This document shows, piece by piece, positions 55,754-64,000 of a DNA stretch of 64,000 nt; within the stretch, counting starts at the first letter, position 1, and each line of letters opens with the position of its first letter. This stretch comes from GWE2-40-63 sp041664345. Lineage in GTDB: Bacteria; Bacteroidota; Bacteroidia; Bacteroidales; SZUA-534. The notes under the pieces were generated by a model. It searched no databases, was not told where the DNA came from, and was given only the letters and a program-made list of their open reading frames with translations. Both the position numbers and the translations under genes were made by a program. Where the stretch lies: contig JBAYKX010000014.1 of the NCBI GenBank assembly GCA_041664345.1, forward strand, positions 38,547 through 102,546, read 5' to 3'.

Positions 55754-57775
55754 TTACCCCACACTCTTATTGGATTGTATTAGCCAAGTTATTTTTGCAT
55801 AAAACACACGGCCATTGTGTGGTATAGGATTTTGTCCTCCTTGATACGGGTTTAAGTAATGTGCTTTTGATTGCGTAATGTTTTTAACACCCCCGGCTAA
55901 TTTCCAGTTATTTTTGACTTTGTATTCAGTAAAAACATTTATTACAGATGAGGGTCGGTAATAAATTTCGGAAAGTTCACTCCAGTTTTTATTTGAATGA
56001 ATATAAGTATAACGTTTACTCATAAATTTACTGGTAGAACCTAAAGTAAATTTTGGACTAAGAGCATAGTTAACTACTAGTGTGGCACAGTGTTGAGGAA
56101 ATGCACCATAAGCTTTATCATTGCTTTCAATGTTATATTCATCAACAGTATTATTGTTTTTTTTGTAATAAGCATACGATAGTGAAATATATCCCTTGGC
56201 TTGTAAGTATTTACCTGTAAATTCAAAACCTTTTGAACCCGTTGTTTCAGAATTTATGTACGAATCGGCTCCGGTTGTTGGGTCAGGAATATAAATAATG
56301 GGGTGTTTAATCAAAATATCGAACAGATTTAGCGTAAAGTTAAGTTTGTTTTTTAGTAATATACCCGTTTCCATTTCATAAACCCGAGTTAATTCAGGTA
56401 GAATTTCAGGATTATAATCAATATTTGAAATGGTTGGGGCTTTATAAGCATTGCTATATAGTAACTTTAAATGTATATTTTTGATGCTTTTTGTATAGGC
56501 AATACGGGGGACAAAATTACCCTTATAATGGCTATGGTAATCATACCGGATTCCAAGGTTAAGATAGCCGAATTTTGTATTTACTATGGCTTCAGAAAAC
56601 AAGGAACTTCTGGCAAAGGATATGTTTTTTTGGTTATTAAGGTTAAACACTACTGTATCAATTTGTTTTTCAGAAGCATCGTTATTATATGACCCACCAA
56701 TAATAAATGTTACTTTTTTATTTAGTGCATAATGGGCTGATAATCCTGAATTTAATTGTTGATTAATGGTGTTGTAAAATTCTTTTTCAGGATAGTTTAC
56801 AAAAAACCAGGGCTTTTGGTAGCTATATTTAATATAAGGCTTTAATTCAAGTTTCTCACTCAGGTTGTATGAATAACTTAAGCCACTATAAACACCATCA
56901 AACGATACAAAACCAATAGCTTCAGTATTTTCAGTTGAATAATTGTCGTATAAAAAGATGAAAACAAGTTTTTTATAGTTTACCTGAAAATTGAAATTAC
57001 CGTTATAAAAATGAGAGCTATCATGGTAATTAATTTCGTTTGTGTCAAGAGTGGTAACCATTTGGTTGCTATTGTTTCCGGTATTGTATGAAGCTGCAAT
57101 TTTATAATTAAAATCTTTTTTAAGGCTGTTGCCGTATGCAACCTGTATGTTTGATTTTAAATAGCTCATGTTCTCAATATCCGACGAAACCGATGATTCA
57201 ACATTTCCATTTAAATCGGCTCCATTTTTTGTAATTATGTTAATAACTGACAATTCCGCCATACCTCCGTAAATTACTGAACCAGGGCCGCGGATAACTT
57301 CAATTTTTTTTATATTATCGGTTAAAAAATGGTTTTGGAACGAAAATGTACCAAAATTGGTTTCGTTCAATTGCATACCATCTAGTAAAATAAGATATTT
57401 TCCCTCAGTTGCGTTGTTCCCTCTTATTCCTAAGCCAATTATATTGTCCCATTCTGCTGAAAAATCAAAACCAGGAATAAGTTTAAGTAACTCCATTAGT
57501 GATGATGCTCCTGAATGTTTTATTTCTTCTTCGGTTAACACCGTTAAAATTGCAGGTGATGTTTTTAGATTGCTTGATTCATTGCTGGCAGCTTCTACTT
57601 TAATATTAACAAGTTCTTTTAATGGCATATCAATAAGTTCCCAATTTATTAGGGACTGGGCAAAACCCGAATAACCTGTAATTACAATAAAACAGGTACT
57701 TAAAAAAATTCGCGACATGATAATTACTATATTATTGGCATTTCTTTTGGAAATTCCATTCTTACTGCCGCTCAT
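55754..57775 (-). CDS. TonB-dependent receptor (plug and short barrel)
   Basis: 673 residues. Signal peptide (IFLSTCFIVITGYSGFAQ), no CarboxypepD-like domain, plug with ASNESSNLKTSPAILTVLTE, SLMELLKLIPGFDF, LILLDGMQLNE and IEVIRGPGSVIYGG, then a beta-barrel ending NGRVFYAKITW plus a short non-barrel tail. The ATG overlaps the stop of the upstream receiver-kinase gene (ATGA, 57772-57775), so it belongs to that signalling operon; the MSRIF start at 57718 is an alternative. It lacks a SusD partner. It may sense or import a ligand for the two kinases. The odd C-terminal tail and its stop lie at the junction with truncated asnS. Confidence 0.88.
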   Translation of the reverse strand: MSGSKNGISKRNANNIVIIMSRIFLSTCFIVITGYSGFAQSLINWELIDMPLKELVNIKVEAASNESSNLKTSPAILTVLTEEEIKHSGASSLMELLKLIPGFDFSAEWDNIIGLGIRGNNATEGKYLILLDGMQLNETNFGTFSFQNHFLTDNIKKIEVIRGPGSVIYGGMAELSVINIITKNGADLNGNVESSVSSDIENMSYLKSNIQVAYGNSLKKDFNYKIAASYNTGNNSNQMVTTLDTNEINYHDSSHFYNGNFNFQVNYKKLVFIFLYDNYSTENTEAIGFVSFDGVYSGLSYSYNLSEKLELKPYIKYSYQKPWFFVNYPEKEFYNTINQQLNSGLSAHYALNKKVTFIIGGSYNNDASEKQIDTVVFNLNNQKNISFARSSLFSEAIVNTKFGYLNLGIRYDYHSHYKGNFVPRIAYTKSIKNIHLKLLYSNAYKAPTISNIDYNPEILPELTRVYEMETGILLKNKLNFTLNLFDILIKHPIIYIPDPTTGADSYINSETTGSKGFEFTGKYLQAKGYISLSYAYYKKNNNTVDEYNIESNDKAYGAFPQHCATLVVNYALSPKFTLGSTSKFMSKRYTYIHSNKNWSELSEIYYRPSSVINVFTEYKVKNNWKLAGGVKNITQSKAHYLNPYQGGQNPIPHNGRVFYAKITWLIQSNKSVG

Positions 57776-58878
57776 TTGGGATCAAGGTTATAACATGTAA
57801 TACGTCCTTTGTGTGCATCAAGAATTAGTTTTACTAAAGATAAATCAAGACCTGAATATGCAGTAGAATATTTGTCTTCTGTAATAAAAGGTTCAAAAAT
57901 GTGTTGGAGTATTTTTTCAGAATAGCCATCGCCTTCATCGGTAATTAATAGTTCAATTGATTCAGGTTTTTTGGAAAGGTTAATTCTTATTGTACCGCCT
58001 ATTTTTGAATACTTAACGGCATTATCAAAAACCTCTTTTACACAAATGTAAGTCAATTCTTTATCGGCTTTTAGCATTACATTTGAATTATTACTGTCAA
58101 ATACAATATTCAATTTCTTATCTTCAATGTCTTTTGTATATAAATCAATTACATTATTTATTTGTTGACAAATATTGGTTTCAGTTAAAATAAGTTCATA
58201 GTTACGTGCCTTTAAGTGGGTTATGTGTAACGCAGAAAGGGCAAATTGTTCAAGTCGTTTTACCGATACATCTAATAAATAAACTAATTGTACCATGCTT
58301 TCTGATAATTGGCTGTTATGCAACTCTTCTTTAAGCATTTGAAATGGCCCTATCAGGCTGTTTAAGGGAGTACGTACTTCATGGCTGATTATGAATAAAA
58401 AGTCGGATTTAAGTCTGTCATATTCAATAAGTTCAGCATTAACCTTCTCTAATTCTAAGTTATTTTCTTTCAGCGTATTTTTTAATTCATGGTTTTCTTT
58501 TTTAAGCAGATACGATTCCAGATTTTTTTCAATTAATTTCCTTAATTGGTCTTCATCCCACGGTTTTTGAACAAATTGCGAAATCTTGGCTTCATTAATT
58601 GCTTCACTTAATGCTCCAAAATCGGCATAACCGGTAACCAAAATCCTGTTTAAATCAGGAAAATCGATCAAGGTATTTTTTAAGAATTCAACCCCGGTCA
58701 TTTCAGGCATGCGCTGGTCAGTAAGTATTAAATCTACTTTCTCTGTTTTTAGAATATGTAAGCCTTGTTGAGCGCTTGTTGCTAATAGCACATTATATTC
58801 TCTACGGAAAGTATTTTTGAATACATTTAAGTTGGTTTCTTCGTCGTCAATATATAATATGGATAGTTTTTCAGGCAT
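57772..58878 (-). CDS. Response-regulator/histidine-kinase hybrid (receiver first)
   Basis: 368 residues, cytoplasmic. N-terminal receiver with phosphoacceptor Asp54 in LILTDQRMPEMTG and the conserved Lys in FVQKPWDEDQL, a coiled-coil linker (about 115-150), HisKA with SHEVRTPLNSL (His166), and HATPase with KEVFDNAVKYSKIGG and DEGDGYSEKILQHIFEPF. The protein ends early after LILDAHKGRITCYNLDPK, so the last HATPase strand is short. No DNA-binding output. It lies 14 bases after the membrane kinase gene and is coupled to the receptor by overlap. Confidence 0.9.
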   Translation of the reverse strand: MPEKLSILYIDDEETNLNVFKNTFRREYNVLLATSAQQGLHILKTEKVDLILTDQRMPEMTGVEFLKNTLIDFPDLNRILVTGYADFGALSEAINEAKISQFVQKPWDEDQLRKLIEKNLESYLLKKENHELKNTLKENNLELEKVNAELIEYDRLKSDFLFIISHEVRTPLNSLIGPFQMLKEELHNSQLSESMVQLVYLLDVSVKRLEQFALSALHITHLKARNYELILTETNICQQINNVIDLYTKDIEDKKLNIVFDSNNSNVMLKADKELTYICVKEVFDNAVKYSKIGGTIRINLSKKPESIELLITDEGDGYSEKILQHIFEPFITEDKYSTAYSGLDLSLVKLILDAHKGRITCYNLDPK

Positions 58879-58892
58879 GAAGCAATTGATTT

Positions 58893-60911
58893 TTAGTTGT
58901 TAGTAAATTTAATTAAATTTTGTTGTTTCAGTGGTAAATTAATAATAAATTCACTACCCTTGCCAGGTTCTGAAATAACAGTTATTGTACCCTTATGCAT
59001 TTCAATAGCCGAAAAAGTAATAGATAAACCTAAACCTACTCCCTCGCCAATTTCTTTAGTTGTAAAAAAGGGGTCAAAAATCTTTTGTTGGGTTTCTTTA
59101 TCTATACCCTTTCCAGTATCTTTTATTGAAATAACGAGTTCATTTTTAATGCGTTGAGTTTGAATAGTAATTGTACCTTTTTCTTCAATAGCATCAATGG
59201 CATTATTAACTAAATTCATTATTGCTTGATTGATTTTATCGCGATTACATGGAATCTGAGGAATATTTTTATCATAATTGCACACAATGGTAATTCTGTT
59301 TTTTGTTTTGTTCTGTAACAACACCAAAACATCATTAATGCTTTCATGAATATTCATTTCTTTCCATTCTTCTTTTTCAACTCGCGAAAAGTTAAGTAAA
59401 CCCCTTACAATTTCAATTGCCCTATCGGATCCTAATTTAACATCGTGAACTGATTGATCAATGGCTTCAACGGCTATAAAAAAATCGAGTTGTTTAATCA
59501 TTTTCTGAATTTCGGTATAATTTTGTCTGAATTGATCAGATTCAATATCGAGGGTTTTTATTTTATTTAAAACGGGTAAAACATCTTGTAAATCGCGAAT
59601 TATATTTTTAACTCCACCATATACAAAATTTAGTGGATTATTTAATTCATGGGCTATTCCAGCAGTAAGCACACCCAGCGAGGCCATTTTTTCGGTTTGC
59701 AAAAGTTGGGTTTGGGTAATTTTTAACTTCTCAAGGGTTGAATTAATTTCCTCGTTTTTTTCAAATAATTCTTTATTCGACGATTGAAGCTCAAGGTTTA
59801 TATCCTGAATTTCTTTCTTTTGAGATCTAAGAATTGTATTTCGCCTGCGATTGATTCTAAGAGTTAAATAAATACTTATTAATAATATTACTGATAATGC
59901 TATTATTATTACAAAAAGAATTAAAACTAACCGTTGACGGGATATTTTTACCGATTGTTCGGTTAGAACTTCTTCATTTATTGCAATTTCGTTGGAGAGA
60001 GAATCAAGTTTAGTGTTAAGTTGTTTGAATTTTATATTTTCCTGTTCAAATTGTTTTTTCTGAATATTCATTTGTTGTTGCAATTGGCTTAAGGCATAGT
60101 CTTGTTTTCCAATGGATGAATTTTGATCGTTTAAAACAATTGTTTGGGTATCAATTAAATTGAGCTGTTGGCTGATTTTGTGTAGCTGTAACTGTATTTG
60201 GTTTTTATCGTTTTCAATTAAAGCTTTTTGTTCTGCAATAGTGTTGTTTTTTTGGCTAATGCTATTTTCAATAAAAAGTATTTGTTTGTTTAATGAATCG
60301 AATACAACTTGGTTTTTAGCAAGCAGTTTTTCCATTGAACGCAAACTTTGTTGCGATGTTCGGTATAATTCGGCTACATCAATTACACTTCCGCCAACAA
60401 GTAATACCTCATCATCGATAGTAAGGCCTTGATTAATAATATTTGCATGGTTTATTTCAAAGTTTATTTTATTATCGCTTGTGTTTAAAAAATTTACCAT
60501 TACCAGTTTTTTGTTCATGTAAGCATTGCTGATAATAAGTATAGGTTGGCTTTCAATTAAATCAAAAACATCAATATAAAAGCGCTCAAATTCATCAGAA
60601 ATAAAAATTAAGTGTGAATTTGTCAGGGCTTTTTCTGGTTTTGTAAATGTTGATAAATTAACGGGTTTATTATGGATTTTCCGTTTTTGCGCAAATACAT
60701 TAAAAGCAATTATCAAATCTTGATTGCTTGTAAATAAGGCGATTGAAAAGGAATCAGTTACCACTCTTTGGGGCCATATGGTTTGTTCAGCAAGTTTTAC
60801 AATTAGTGCCAATTGTGTTTCATGTCGTTTGTAAACCTGACCAAAGCTATTTTGTAGGAACAAAATGCTTAAAACAATAATTAAGGTTAAAACACCAATT
60901 TTCATGGTCAA
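58893..60911 (-). CDS. Membrane sensor histidine kinase with N-terminal YfiR-like (DUF4154) domain
   Basis: 672 residues. Signal sequence (residues 1-24), then a YfiR/DUF4154-like periplasmic domain (about 30-175: HETQLALIVKLAEQTIWP, SFSIALFTSNQDL, LLVGGSVIDVAELYR), a long predicted coiled coil (about 185-325) rich in Gln/Leu, a transmembrane helix (about 328-350), a second short coiled coil, HisKA with IAHELNNPLNFVYGGVKNI (His421) and HATPase (NLVNNAIDAIEEKGT, GLGLSITFSAIEMHKG). First gene of the operon. YfiR domains elsewhere are periplasmic regulators; fused to a kinase they probably pass an envelope signal. Confidence 0.88.
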   Translation of the reverse strand: MTMKIGVLTLIIVLSILFLQNSFGQVYKRHETQLALIVKLAEQTIWPQRVVTDSFSIALFTSNQDLIIAFNVFAQKRKIHNKPVNLSTFTKPEKALTNSHLIFISDEFERFYIDVFDLIESQPILIISNAYMNKKLVMVNFLNTSDNKINFEINHANIINQGLTIDDEVLLVGGSVIDVAELYRTSQQSLRSMEKLLAKNQVVFDSLNKQILFIENSISQKNNTIAEQKALIENDKNQIQLQLHKISQQLNLIDTQTIVLNDQNSSIGKQDYALSQLQQQMNIQKKQFEQENIKFKQLNTKLDSLSNEIAINEEVLTEQSVKISRQRLVLILFVIIIALSVILLISIYLTLRINRRRNTILRSQKKEIQDINLELQSSNKELFEKNEEINSTLEKLKITQTQLLQTEKMASLGVLTAGIAHELNNPLNFVYGGVKNIIRDLQDVLPVLNKIKTLDIESDQFRQNYTEIQKMIKQLDFFIAVEAIDQSVHDVKLGSDRAIEIVRGLLNFSRVEKEEWKEMNIHESINDVLVLLQNKTKNRITIVCNYDKNIPQIPCNRDKINQAIMNLVNNAIDAIEEKGTITIQTQRIKNELVISIKDTGKGIDKETQQKIFDPFFTTKEIGEGVGLGLSITFSAIEMHKGTITVISEPGKGSEFIINLPLKQQNLIKFTNN

Positions 60912-61617
60912 CTTAAAATTAATTGTTTATGAGGAACTAAGTTAGTTTAAAAATAGAGATTATTTTTTAAGTTATCAAGTTGTAACTCAAAAGCCAATGA
61001 TAATATTTAAGATTTTATGAGAAATATTAAACTAATAAAATAACCCTTTTAAAAAGGTAAGTTTTAATTTGTTAAGAGTTAAAATAGAATTTTGCTGTTT
61101 TAAATTGCCTTAAACAGAATTAAAAATTAACCGTTTGTCGTTAAAAGCAATTTTTTAATGCTAGATGGTTAGGCCTTCTCCATTGAGTTGATCGCCATAG
61201 TTGACAAATATATCTTTTTGTCAGCCTAAATTATGAACTTATTCTTGACCCTTGCTGCAAAGTTTGTTCAATTACTTTCTCATTGGAACATATACCAATA
61301 ATCTTAATGTAGTTGACTCTTCTTGATACCTTGTTGGCTAACACAGGAGTATTACCACCAAAAATACAGCATTGTGGAAACGTCACTCTCCAAAGCGGTG
61401 AATTGAATAATAATTGTTTTAAATTAAGCAGCTTGAAACTAGCAGTACCCCATTTCTTCGGGTAGGCTACTACGATAGAAATAATGACGAATCAACCTGT
61501 TTTGCTTTAGCTAAGCACTTTACTGTATATAAAGCAGTTTAATCAGATATGCAAAAAAAACTGATTTGGTTAATTTGCATCTAATGACACCTATTGATTT
61601 GGAATTCTAATTATTTT
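60912..61617. other. 706-base gene-free region upstream of the kinase operon
   Basis: AT-rich, no supportable coding frame on either strand. It should contain the promoter of the minus-strand operon starting at 60911. TACCC/GGGTA around 61447-61465 can pair weakly. I see no recombinase gene, att-like repeat or IS remnant apart from the asnS fragment that begins at 61618. Confidence 0.45.
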
Positions 61618-61852
61618 CTAAAATTCCGCATTTTTTGGGGTGCGGGCAAATGGAATCACATCGCGGATGTTTCCCATGCCGGTTACAAAAAGCATTAAAC
61701 GCTCAAAGCCCAGTCCATATACGCTGTGGGGCACGGTACCAAATTTCCGGGTTTCAAGGAACCACCACATATCGGCTTCATGAATTCCTATTTCATCGAT
61801 GCGGGCTTTCAGTTTTTCATAGCTCTCCTCACGTTGTGTACCTCCGATAATT
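61618..61852 (-). pseudogene. asnS: asnS 3'-end fragment (copy 2)
   Basis: 235 bases encoding the last 77 or so codons of asparaginyl-tRNA synthetase plus stop (61618-61620). They align without gaps to 54740-54974 with about 15 differences, most of them synonymous, and end abruptly at the segment encoding IIGG. The orientation is the same as copy 1. There is no start or catalytic core, so it is a remnant. It marks the far side of the kinase/receptor operon. Confidence 0.85.
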
Positions 61853-62087
61853 GCTTTCAGTTATTCACATTTAATCCATTTTATTCAATTCAGCTATACT
61901 CAATTATCTTGTACAATTCTTCTATCTGTATGGTTTGCAATCATGGAATGCAACATCTCAACTATGCTTGCTACGAAAATTCAGTCTGTTTGATATTAAA
62001 CAGTTTGCGCTACTGAATAAAGCCTTATTAATAGCAAAATAGGTTTGTTCCAATTATTTGAAAGTATTCCCTGAAAATAACCAATAC
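61853..62087. other. 235-base gene-free region after the asnS fragment
   Basis: Nothing recognised. The sequence beyond the break of asnS copy 2 is not asnS and shows no clear terminal repeat or transposase remnant. Confidence 0.4.
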
Positions 62088-63596
62088 TTATATTTTTTCC
62101 CAATGCCCTATTTTCTTATATAAAATCACCTTGTTGTTGTAATATGATGCAATTATATCATAAGTAGAATTATAATCAACATCATTCAAGTTGCCTTGCT
62201 CTCCAAATTCCTGAATAATTGATTCTTCTTGATCCAGTAATGTAATTGTCCCGTTTGAAGATGCAATTATATAATTTCCGTTTGCATCAGAAAAAATTGA
62301 CATCGTAGGAGAGTTTCTATAAATAGTTCTAATATTGTTACCTGTACTTTTATCCCAAATTATTACCGAATTCTCTTCATGACTTCCACTTATAATTTGT
62401 GATTCGTCCGAATTAAAACACACAGAACTAATATGACCTGTATGTCCGGTATAACTTTTAATGATATCTCCTGTTGATGTATTGTAAAGTTTTACTAAAT
62501 TATCATTACTCCCAGTTAATAAAGTGGTTTCATCTTTAGAGTAAGCCAATGCATGTGAAAATGCACGATCTTCATTAAAAGTTCTGATTAAACTTCCATC
62601 TGTGGCATCTAAAATTATAATTGGTTCGCCGCCAACAATTATTTGCTCATCTGATTTGTTAATTATAATTTCCCATGATGCCGAAATTCCAGTATCAATT
62701 TGCTTAATTAATGATAAATTTTCCAAATCCCAAATTCTTAACCCTGAAGAATTTGCGCCTTGACCAGTAATAAAAAATTTTCCAGAATTACTTATATCTA
62801 AACCTTTTGAACCTCCAATTTGACTTAAACTATTTTGTGTGCCATTATTTGTATTAATAACCGTAAAATTATCATCCTGATAATTTGTTAAAACAATCTT
62901 TTTACAATCTGGTGATAAAGAAATTTCGCCATTAATATCCTCTGGTACTGCATAATTATTAAATGAAAGATATTTCGTTAAAATAAATTTGATTTTTAAA
63001 GAATCAGAGGATAAAGAGAATTGACCAGAATACGGTTCAACCAGATAAGTATAACTATTTATTGTGTCAATAGAATTATCTTTGAATGATGTCGAATTTT
63101 TAGCCAGATTGCCAATTTGAATAAATTCATTATTTCCTTCTTTCCTCCTAATAAGGTAACCATCTTCAGAATCATTATTATCACTCCACATTAATTCTGC
63201 TGAGTTCTTTGAAATAAATTTTACGTTTACTATTGGTTTTGAAAGTTTGTTTATTTTAAGAGCTATAACATTCGAATTATAAGTATTACCCTCTTTAGTA
63301 TAAATTTTTAGAAAAAAGTTATGTACTCCATTCTCTTGTAGTTTATTAGTACTAAATAAAATATTTGAAGGTACTGCATCATATCCTTCATATAATTCAA
63401 AATCTATATAGCTTTCTGTTCTTACTATATTAAGATTATTATCTACCTGAAAGATAATTGAAACAGTATCATATACAATTGTGCTGTCTTTCGGTGATAC
63501 TATTCGAACAGTAAAATCATTTGTCACATCCTCCTCTTTACAGCTATAAATTAAAACTAAAAGAATTAAAGACATTAAATAAAAATAATTTTTCAT
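62088..63596 (-). CDS. Lipoprotein with FN3-like and WD40-type beta-propeller domains
   Basis: 502 residues from the ATG at 63596 (MKNYFYLMSLILLVLIYSC); 9 upstream codons are doubtful. The lipobox LIYSC predicts a lipid-anchored cell-envelope protein. Residues about 30-120 form Ig-like domains, about 125-205 an FN3 domain (SAELMWSDNNDSEDGYLIRR), and about 215-500 a WD40-like propeller (SKDETTLLTGSNDNLVKLYN, GHTGHISSVCFNSDESQIIS, GSHEENSVIIWDKSTGNN). No enzymatic motif. Probably a protein- or glycan-binding scaffold at the surface. Confidence 0.75.
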   Translation of the reverse strand: MKNYFYLMSLILLVLIYSCKEEDVTNDFTVRIVSPKDSTIVYDTVSIIFQVDNNLNIVRTESYIDFELYEGYDAVPSNILFSTNKLQENGVHNFFLKIYTKEGNTYNSNVIALKINKLSKPIVNVKFISKNSAELMWSDNNDSEDGYLIRRKEGNNEFIQIGNLAKNSTSFKDNSIDTINSYTYLVEPYSGQFSLSSDSLKIKFILTKYLSFNNYAVPEDINGEISLSPDCKKIVLTNYQDDNFTVINTNNGTQNSLSQIGGSKGLDISNSGKFFITGQGANSSGLRIWDLENLSLIKQIDTGISASWEIIINKSDEQIIVGGEPIIILDATDGSLIRTFNEDRAFSHALAYSKDETTLLTGSNDNLVKLYNTSTGDIIKSYTGHTGHISSVCFNSDESQIISGSHEENSVIIWDKSTGNNIRTIYRNSPTMSIFSDANGNYIIASSNGTITLLDQEESIIQEFGEQGNLNDVDYNSTYDIIASYYNNKVILYKKIGHWEKI

Positions 63597-63884
63597 GTGT
63601 ATATAATTTTTAAGGTTATGCAATTGATAATAAAAGATTTAAACACTGAATTAAAAAATTTTAAAAAACTATTTTTATCCTGTTTTTCTATTTTTTCTCC
63701 ATCACGGTTATGTAAATAAACTCTTGTGTTACACAATATATTTGAATTACTTAGGAAAGGTAGACAAAAAAAGCAAGAAATTGATTACTTCTAAATTTCC
63801 GTGTTGCAACAAATTTTGCTAATGCAATTTAACATTTTTAACAATGTAACCAAAATTTCTTTTAAATATATAATTTGCGTAAAT

Positions 63885-64000
63885 TCAAGAAGCTAATGCA
63901 ACACATTTGAAAAATACATCTTTTGGCATCTTAAAATTTAAGTTCTTCCTCGGTCTTCTGTTAATTTTATGTTGTACCTGTTTTATAAACTCCTCATCAA
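63885..64000 (-). mobile_element. IS30-family transposase, C-terminal end (cut by right edge)
   Basis: The minus strand from 64000 reads DEEFIKQVQHKINRRPRKNL then NFKMPKDVFF and ends KCVALAS with the stop at 63885-63887. The 'INRRPRK.L.F..P...F' end is typical of IS30-family transposases. Only the last 38 or so codons are in the window. The IS end should lie within 63624-63884, but without the other end I cannot define its inverted repeat. Confidence 0.8.

Noticed and set aside
61726..62016. Plus-strand open frame over the asnS fragment
   Set aside because: Antisense to asnS remnant; a similar shadow exists opposite copy 1, showing it is a by-product of the repeat.
61853..62087. Left end of an insertion sequence next to asnS copy 2
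   Set aside because: No terminal inverted repeat or transposase remnant could be matched; left as unexplained sequence.
1..64000. CRISPR arrays, prophage, toxin-antitoxin or restriction systems
   Set aside because: No regularly spaced repeats, cas genes, phage structural genes or paired small toxin/antitoxin frames were found; DinD is the only BRO-like protein and is not phage-linked here.

Overview
The window is AT-rich chromosomal DNA from a member of the Bacteroidota, probably Bacteroidales/Marinilabiliales-like. The evidence is a type IX secretion (T9SS) sorting tail on two secreted proteins, a hybrid two-component system of the 'one polypeptide sensor-kinase-regulator-AraC' kind, the DUF3098/DUF4834/YfhO families, the rimP-nusA-infB order, a eukaryote-like dimeric glycyl-tRNA synthetase and a TAnnTTTG-type promoter element. 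No rRNA, CRISPR array or complete insertion sequence is visible. The only tRNA seen is tRNA-Leu(CAA).

Layout. 1-8.5 kb: a frameshifted serpin running off the left edge, a MITE-like inverted-repeat element, a multidomain secreted glycoside-hydrolase-like protein, and divergently from it a 1370-aa hybrid two-component regulator, then a bidirectional terminator and tRNA-Leu. 8.5-16.9 kb (minus strand): DUF4834 protein, a frameshifted MntP-like membrane protein, a DUF3352-like/beta-propeller protein, an M43 metalloprotease with T9SS tail, nadB and dinD. 17.2-20.2 kb (plus): glyS and two small secreted proteins. 20.9-26.8 kb (minus): queA, truB, DUF3098, ftsX, yfhO. 27.3-39.6 kb (plus): a complete pseudaminic acid pathway (pseB, C, H, G, I, F) interleaved with four methyltransferases, a VOC protein, an FkbH-like HAD enzyme, an acyl carrier protein and a probable glycosyltransferase. 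A convergent WbsX-like gene and a wzx flippase with an in-frame stop follow. 42.4-47.4 kb (minus): infB, nusA, rimP. 47.5-54.6 kb: an HD-domain hydrolase and lpxD (plus), then rnr, a PAP2-like membrane protein and rpoN (minus). 54.7-61.9 kb: a three-gene signalling operon (YfiR-domain histidine kinase, receiver-histidine kinase, TonB-dependent receptor) bracketed by two truncated asnS copies. 62.1-64 kb: a WD40-type lipoprotein and the C-terminal end of an IS30-family transposase cut by the right edge.

How it works together. The pse cluster should make CMP-pseudaminic acid. The FkbH-like enzyme plus its own acyl carrier protein and several O-methyltransferase-like genes suggest a further glyceroyl-type, possibly O-methylated, acyl decoration of that sugar, and the neighbouring flippase and glycosyltransferase would assemble it into a surface glycan. 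The 55.7-60.9 kb operon looks like a surface-sensing module in which an outer-membrane receptor, a periplasmic YfiR domain and cytoplasmic kinase/receiver domains are encoded together.

Caution: four genes (serpin, mntP-like, pseF, wzx) each carry a single frameshift or stop in otherwise well-conserved sequence. Sequencing or assembly error is a live explanation for these, alongside genuine decay.
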